38,427 nucleotides of DNA, from the NCBI GenBank assembly GCA_003134375.1, contig PLAY01000102.1, forward strand, positions 1 to 38,427, given 5' to 3'. A model generated the notes under the pieces. It was given only the letters and a program-made list of their open reading frames with translations. It had not been told where the DNA came from and ran no database searches. Of this stretch, positions 34,367 through 38,427 are shown one piece after another. Each line of letters begins with the position of its first letter. Position 1 is the first letter of the stretch. Position numbers and translations under genes: made by a program. This DNA is from Limisphaerales bacterium (GTDB lineage: Bacteria; Verrucomicrobiota; Verrucomicrobiia; Limisphaerales; UBA11358).

Positions 34367-35392
34367 TTAAAAACGAAGTTTGAGCAGGCTTACTTCCAGC
34401 GCCAGTGCTTCCTGCACGTTGGTGTGCAACAACCGCTGGGTTTGCTCCAGGGTTTGCATATTTTCCAATGCCTGCCGCGGCGTAATGCGCCGGGCGACGG
34501 CTTCCGCGCCGGAAATTTCAGGGAATTTCAGCAGGCTTCCGCCGGCAGCGAGCGTGCGCAGCCACACGTCGCGCAACCACCACTGCACGAGCAAAAGCGC
34601 CTCCGCCCGCTGGCGACGATATTCCGCTTCGATGGCCGCGGCCAGTTCGTCCTCCCACTTTTCGCGCAGTTCTTTTTCGATTTCATCGTGCTGCTGCAAT
34701 GGCGAGCGCGCGGTCAGGGTCTCTTCCACCCGCACCCGGATTTCGCCGAGCCTTTGCAGCAGCGCGTCGAGCAGCCGGTAGCGCCCCAGCAAACTTTTTT
34801 GTTCATTGGCCGCCAGGGCGTCGAAATGCGCGAGCCATTCCACTTGCGCCGGGTCAAGCGGGCGGGTGCCTTCGCCGAAAAAATTCAGGCGCAGACAGCG
34901 CGACAAAATTGTTTCCAAAATCCGCTGCGGCTCGGTCGAAAGCAGAATCAGAACCGACTTGCCGGGCGGTTCTTCAAGCGTTTTCAAGAAAGCATTGGCG
35001 GCTTGAACATTAAGCCGGTCCGCTCCCGCGATGACCGCCACCTTGTATTCGGCCTCGGTGGGTTTGAGTTGGATTTCGCGCATCAACTCGCGCGTTTGCT
35101 CGACGGTGACGATGCGCGATTTGGACTCAGGCCGCGCCCAATGCACGTCAGCATGGGTATCGTGGTCAATTTTCCGGCAGCTCAAACAGACGTCGCAGCA
35201 ATCGGTCGTCACGCCGCCGGCTTTGACGGGGTTCTGGCAGTTCAGCGTTTTGGCCAGCGTGCGGGCGAGCGATTCCAACTCTTCGAGCTGATCCCCGGCG
35301 AACAGGTAGGCGTGGCCGAGCCGCCCGCGGGCGAGCGAACGCTGGAGCAATTCGACGCCTTGCGTCTGTTTCGCAAAATGTTTGAAGGCCAT
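34367..35392 (-). CDS. holB: DNA polymerase III delta' subunit
   Basis: A clamp-loader subunit of 341 residues. After KQTQGVELLQRSLARGRLGHAYLF (split: residues 8-30) comes a degenerate P-loop region AGDQLEELES (32-41) in place of GPxGxGK, as expected for non-ATP-binding delta'. A zinc module uses Cys52 and a CCDVCLSC group (65-72). ADRLNVQAANAFLKTLEEPP (124-143) and STEPQRILETILSRC (152-166) are the classic AAA+ clamp-loader landmarks. ATG at 35392 is chosen at MAFKHFAKQ; the frame extends to 35527 without family features. It heads the series holB, O-antigen ligase, aroQ on the minus strand. Confidence 0.9.
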   Translation of the reverse strand: MAFKHFAKQTQGVELLQRSLARGRLGHAYLFAGDQLEELESLARTLAKTLNCQNPVKAGGVTTDCCDVCLSCRKIDHDTHADVHWARPESKSRIVTVEQTRELMREIQLKPTEAEYKVAVIAGADRLNVQAANAFLKTLEEPPGKSVLILLSTEPQRILETILSRCLRLNFFGEGTRPLDPAQVEWLAHFDALAANEQKSLLGRYRLLDALLQRLGEIRVRVEETLTARSPLQQHDEIEKELREKWEDELAAAIEAEYRRQRAEALLLVQWWLRDVWLRTLAAGGSLLKFPEISGAEAVARRITPRQALENMQTLEQTQRLLHTNVQEALALEVSLLKLRF

Positions 35393-35836
35393 GCGTGTTT
35401 TGAAAATTGCAGGCTGGTGCCCACGGAGGGGTCGAAGCCAAACTAGAGGCGTTCGTGACCCTGCGTAAATCTGCGCCGTGACACCATGAACACATGAGAT
35501 TTTGCACCTTTGCCAGGTGACGGTCAAGACACTGAATCGCGCGGTAGTGCCCTAATTTGAATCTTATGACCACCAGCGCGCCGCGCACCGCGCCAAGCAG
35601 CGCGAGTACGAACGGCTGGTTTTCCGCCAGCGCGGCGGCAAGTTGCTCGCAGCCGCGCGTCATAAAGTTTTGCTCACCGGCAAATTAAAACGATTTCGCG
35701 CGAATGGTAACCAAGCATGAATCAAGTCACTTGTGCCGCTGGAAGGGCGGATGGCACAAACATGCTGGAATAAAACCTTGAACCGCTTCGTTCGTGGTGT
35801 TATCGCAAACTGGAATTTCACAATCACAATCCCGAT
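35393..35836. other. 444-bp gap between holB and the MFS transporter
   Basis: No confident gene. The holB-side part (35393-35540) has no coding character. From 35556 to 35720 a plus-strand frame with coding-like third-position GC is listed separately. The last 110 bp before the transporter hold its leader; no clear promoter boxes or strong ribosome-binding site were found. Confidence 0.4.
35556..35720 (+). pseudogene. Possible degraded gene remnant
   Basis: A 54-codon open frame (stop TGA 35718-35720) reads YDHQRAAHRAKQREYERLV and onward to KLKRFRANGNQA, with GC-rich third positions, but has no start codon and is closed by TAA at 35553. It may be the tail of a lost gene. The opposite strand is also open here, so chance is possible. 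Confidence 0.2.
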
Positions 35837-37153
35837 ATGCAAAAACCGCGCCTGAATTTCTGGCAAATCTGGAACATGAGCTTCGGCTTCCTCGGCATCC
35901 AGTTCGGCTGGGGCCTGCAGATGGCCAACATGAGCGCCATTTACAGCTACCTCGGGGCGAACGCCAATGCCTTGGCCATCCTGTGGCTGGCCGCGCCCGT
36001 CACCGGCGTGCTCATCCAGCCCTTGATCGGGCAATCCAGCGACCGCGTCTGGACGCGGCTGGGCCGGCGGCGTCCGTTTATTCTGGGCGGCGCGATTCTC
36101 GCGTCGCTGGCCCTGGTCTTGATGCCCAATTGCCCGTCGGTTTGGATGGCGGCGGGACTGCTCTGGGTGCTGGACGGAACCATCAATGCCAGCATGCAGC
36201 CTTTCCGGGCATTGGTGGCGGATAATCTTCCCGAAGAACAGAACGCCCAGGGTTTCGCCATTCAATCCCTGTTCATTGGTCTGGGCGGAACCATCGCTTC
36301 GGCTTTGCCCTGGATGATGACCAACTGGTTTGGCGTCACCTCGGAAGGCGCGGGGCAGGGACATATCCCCAATTCCGTCCGGCTCTCGTTTTACATCGGC
36401 GCCGTGGCGTTCATGGGCGCAGTACTCTGGACGGTTTTCAGCACCAGGGAATATCCGCCCTCCGATTCCGAACTGGCCGCCATCCGGGCGCGGAAATTTG
36501 ATTGGACGCTCGGCCTGGGCCAAATCTTCGCGCTGGTTTTTCACCTGCCCCGACGGATGTGGGAACTAGGACTGGTTCAGTTCTTCACCTGGATCGGGAT
36601 GTTCGCGATGTGGGTTTATTTTCCCCCGGCGGTGGCCCGAAATATTTTCCATGCCTCGCCCGGCTCGGTGGAAATGGAAGCCTCCGGTTCCTGGTCGGGC
36701 TTCTGTTTTGCCGCGTATAATGCCATGTGCTTCATTTTTTCATTCGTGCTGCTGTGGGGCACGAAATATACCGGCCCCAAGCTGATGCACATTCTCTGTC
36801 TGGCCGTGGGGGCGCTGGGGCTGGCGACGGTTCCGCTGACTTCCGACAAATACCATCTGTTGATTTCCATGACGGCCATTGGCATCGCGTGGGCGAGCAT
36901 TCTATCCATGCCTTACGCCATGCTGGCGCCCGCCCTGCCGAAGGAAAAAATCGGGGTCATGATGGGAATGTTCAATTTGTTCATCGTCCTCCCGCAGATT
37001 GCCGCCTCCAGCCTGCTGGGATGGATCCTGAAAAGTTATCTGCACAGCGAACCCATGAATGCACTCGTCCTGGGCGGCGCGAGCATGGGGCTGGCCGCCC
37101 TGCTGACGTTGGTGGTGGTGACCTTCAAGAAAACCGGCGGGGAACCCGGTTGA
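35837..37153 (+). CDS. MFS sugar transporter of the SUC/maltose (GPH-like) type
   Basis: A 438-residue protein with about 12 TM helices. The motif DRVWTRLGRRRPFILGG (residues 69-85) in the loop between TM2 and TM3 is characteristic of sucrose/maltose-type cation symporters (plant SUT, bacterial MalY-like). FRALVADNLPEEQNAQGFA (123-141) and LPKEKIGVMMGMFNLFIVLPQ (near 368-388, split) are further family landmarks. It probably brings a disaccharide in with protons. The substrate cannot be read from the sequence, and no glycoside hydrolase or regulator is adjacent. It is transcribed away from holB. Confidence 0.88.
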   Translation: MQKPRLNFWQIWNMSFGFLGIQFGWGLQMANMSAIYSYLGANANALAILWLAAPVTGVLIQPLIGQSSDRVWTRLGRRRPFILGGAILASLALVLMPNCPSVWMAAGLLWVLDGTINASMQPFRALVADNLPEEQNAQGFAIQSLFIGLGGTIASALPWMMTNWFGVTSEGAGQGHIPNSVRLSFYIGAVAFMGAVLWTVFSTREYPPSDSELAAIRARKFDWTLGLGQIFALVFHLPRRMWELGLVQFFTWIGMFAMWVYFPPAVARNIFHASPGSVEMEASGSWSGFCFAAYNAMCFIFSFVLLWGTKYTGPKLMHILCLAVGALGLATVPLTSDKYHLLISMTAIGIAWASILSMPYAMLAPALPKEKIGVMMGMFNLFIVLPQIAASSLLGWILKSYLHSEPMNALVLGGASMGLAALLTLVVVTFKKTGGEPG

Positions 37154-37322
37154 TGAACCATTCAGGCTCAATCGGGACTGGAAAAAGGACTTGCAAACCT
37201 GTAGAGAGGGAAGAGAATCACGAAAAGACCCACGCTGGGCGTGGGCAAGAACCCAAATGGGAAAATCCCAGTAACAATCTATTGGACCCCCTGGACCCCT
37301 TTACGACCGGCTGTGGAGAGAG
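37154..37322. other. Gap between MFS transporter and CapK-like gene
   Basis: 169 bp without a gene. Near the end is a tandem TGGACCCC CTGGACCCC (about 37282-37299), and GGAG at 37315-37318 is the ribosome-binding site of the next gene, 4 bp before its ATG. Confidence 0.5.
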
Positions 37323-38426
37323 ATGAAAACCGACAAAGCAATTCGGGTTGGGTTCATCAGCAAAGTCTTCATTCTTCTGATTCGATTTGTCGATCTGATT
37401 CAGGGGAGCATCTTGAAGAACTATGCTGTATTTTCTTATATCGTCCGCTACGCTCCGCAAAAGCTCGGCGCGGACGCCTGCTATTATAGGGCTTTCAAAG
37501 AGTTACTGATTGCTTGTCACCGCGTTCCCGCCTACAGGGATTTCCTGCGGAAGCGCGGTTGGTCCTGCGTATCCTCCGACCCGAAAGAGATTCTCAGGTC
37601 CCTGCCTCTCACGGATAAATCGGATTACATCCTGGCTTACAGCACTGAGGAAAGATGCCTCGACGGGAGTTTCTTCTCTAAAGGGGTTGTCATTGATGAA
37701 TCCTCCGGGGCTACCGGGATTCCCTATAATTGGGTGCGGAGCGAAACCGAGCGCGAAATCGTCAAGAGCCTGATCGGAGTTTACTTGAGGTATTGTTTCG
37801 GCGACAAAAAGTTCATTGTGCTGAACATGTTCAGCATGGGAGCCTGGGCAACGGGTTTCAACATGGCGTTGGCGGCCCAATCCTTGGGCGTCGTGAAATC
37901 CACGGGGCCTGATGTGGACAAAATCCTCCGAACCCTTGAGTTTCTCGGAAGCAAGTACCCATACATACTCAACGGTTATCCGCCCTTTCTGAAATACCTC
38001 TTCGATGAAGGAGAGCGGAGAGGGTTCAATTGGCAGGCATACACGATCCATGGTCTCGTCGGCGGCGAAGGAATGTCAGAAGGACTGCGTGATTATCTGC
38101 TCAAGTACGCCAAGACTGTTTACTCCGGTTATGGCGCTTCGGACTTGGAAATTGGCATGGCGGGGGAGAATCCATTGACGGTGATGATCCGAAAACTCTG
38201 TTTCAAGGATCTGTCCTTGAGAAAAACTATCTTCGGAGACGAACATCGCTTGCCGATGCTCTTTCAGTATAACCCACTGGACCATCTGGTCGAAATCATC
38301 GACCACGAGGTGGTTGTGACCATCAGCAAGCCTTGGACCCTTTCCCCACGGATCGGTCATGTCCTAACGCTTTGTTGCTGGCAGGAGGGGAAGGCAAACG
38401 GCGCTTTATTTAGAGCTTATCCGTAA
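37323..38426 (+). CDS. CapK/PaaK-like adenylate-forming enzyme, probably truncated
   Basis: The 367-residue reading frame resembles the CapK branch of phenylacetate-CoA ligase-like enzymes, common in polysaccharide clusters: DESSGATGIPYNWVRSE (125-141, the SSGxTGxP phosphate-binding motif), GGEGMSEGLRDYLLK and YSGYGASDLEIGMA, with SPRIGH near 344. Family members are usually about 430-450 residues, with a C-terminal lid after this point. Here the frame runs about 20 unfamiliar residues (LTLCCWQEGKANG) to a TAA three bases from the window end. An insertion or frameshift near 38360 is likely. Codons such as AGG, AGA and TCC are more frequent than in its neighbours. The true substrate is unknown. 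Confidence 0.7.
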   Translation: MKTDKAIRVGFISKVFILLIRFVDLIQGSILKNYAVFSYIVRYAPQKLGADACYYRAFKELLIACHRVPAYRDFLRKRGWSCVSSDPKEILRSLPLTDKSDYILAYSTEERCLDGSFFSKGVVIDESSGATGIPYNWVRSETEREIVKSLIGVYLRYCFGDKKFIVLNMFSMGAWATGFNMALAAQSLGVVKSTGPDVDKILRTLEFLGSKYPYILNGYPPFLKYLFDEGERRGFNWQAYTIHGLVGGEGMSEGLRDYLLKYAKTVYSGYGASDLEIGMAGENPLTVMIRKLCFKDLSLRKTIFGDEHRLPMLFQYNPLDHLVEIIDHEVVVTISKPWTLSPRIGHVLTLCCWQEGKANGALFRAYP

Positions 38427-38427
38427 A

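Noticed and set aside
34343-35446. 367-residue plus-strand open frame
   Set aside because: It is antisense to holB, with no family features; holB on the other strand is clear.
35166-35663. 165-residue minus-strand open frame upstream of holB
   Set aside because: Most of it overlaps the start of holB in another frame and becomes Arg/Ala-rich. The upstream 50 residues look hydrophobic but match nothing recognised.

Overview
The window looks like chromosomal DNA of a Verrucomicrobiota bacterium, probably a Pedosphaera/Limisphaerales-type lineage. This is an inference from the overall character: a Gram-negative envelope gene set (TolC, OpgG/OpgH, Wza, beta-barrel), moderately GC-rich sequence, a BlaI/M56 peptidase pair, and many short dispersed repeats that run into and through genes. 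No rRNA, tRNA, CRISPR array or complete transposon was seen.

Layout. 63-6383 (minus): rsmA, a class III aminotransferase, queE, thiD and a hybrid sensor kinase. 6625-13194 (plus): polX, then an exopolysaccharide export group (outer-membrane barrel, Wzc-like tyrosine kinase, Wza-like lipoprotein, membrane-anchored FHA protein). 13191-16224 (minus): purH and a TolC-like channel. 16300-19357 (plus): HlyD-like lipoprotein, ABC ATPase and ABC permease, which with the divergent TolC form a complete tripartite exporter. 19447-23771 (plus): opgG, an unknown tail-anchored protein and opgH, a tightly coupled osmoregulated periplasmic glucan operon. 23987-26823 (minus): a BlaI repressor and an M56 peptidase whose outer part is not a beta-lactam sensor, with two operator-like dyads around a TTGACA box. 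27182-35392 (minus): class V aminotransferase, orphan GspF-like protein, thioredoxin, Pro/Ala-rich membrane protein, accC, accB, aroQ, O-antigen ligase-like protein and holB. 35837-38426 (plus): a sugar MFS transporter and a CapK/PaaK-like adenylate-forming enzyme that looks cut short at the window edge.

The most striking signal is the set of palindromic or tandem repeats lying in frame inside conserved enzymes. RsmA carries two, and PurH, the aminotransferase and QueE carry at least one each. The extra length of RsmA is almost exactly accounted for by its two inserts. The same palindrome class, with GTRGGRC ends, occurs in RsmA, in PurH and in the gap before the ABC permease. In RsmA and PurH it is read in the same phase and gives the peptide pattern VGQAS-x-LS...TG(R/K)M. 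Another repeat supplies the stop codon of the aminotransferase. Spreading repeats therefore appear to be changing protein sequences and gene ends in this genome.

Much of the rest is envelope building: polysaccharide export, periplasmic glucan, fatty-acid synthesis (AccBC) and drug or metabolite export.
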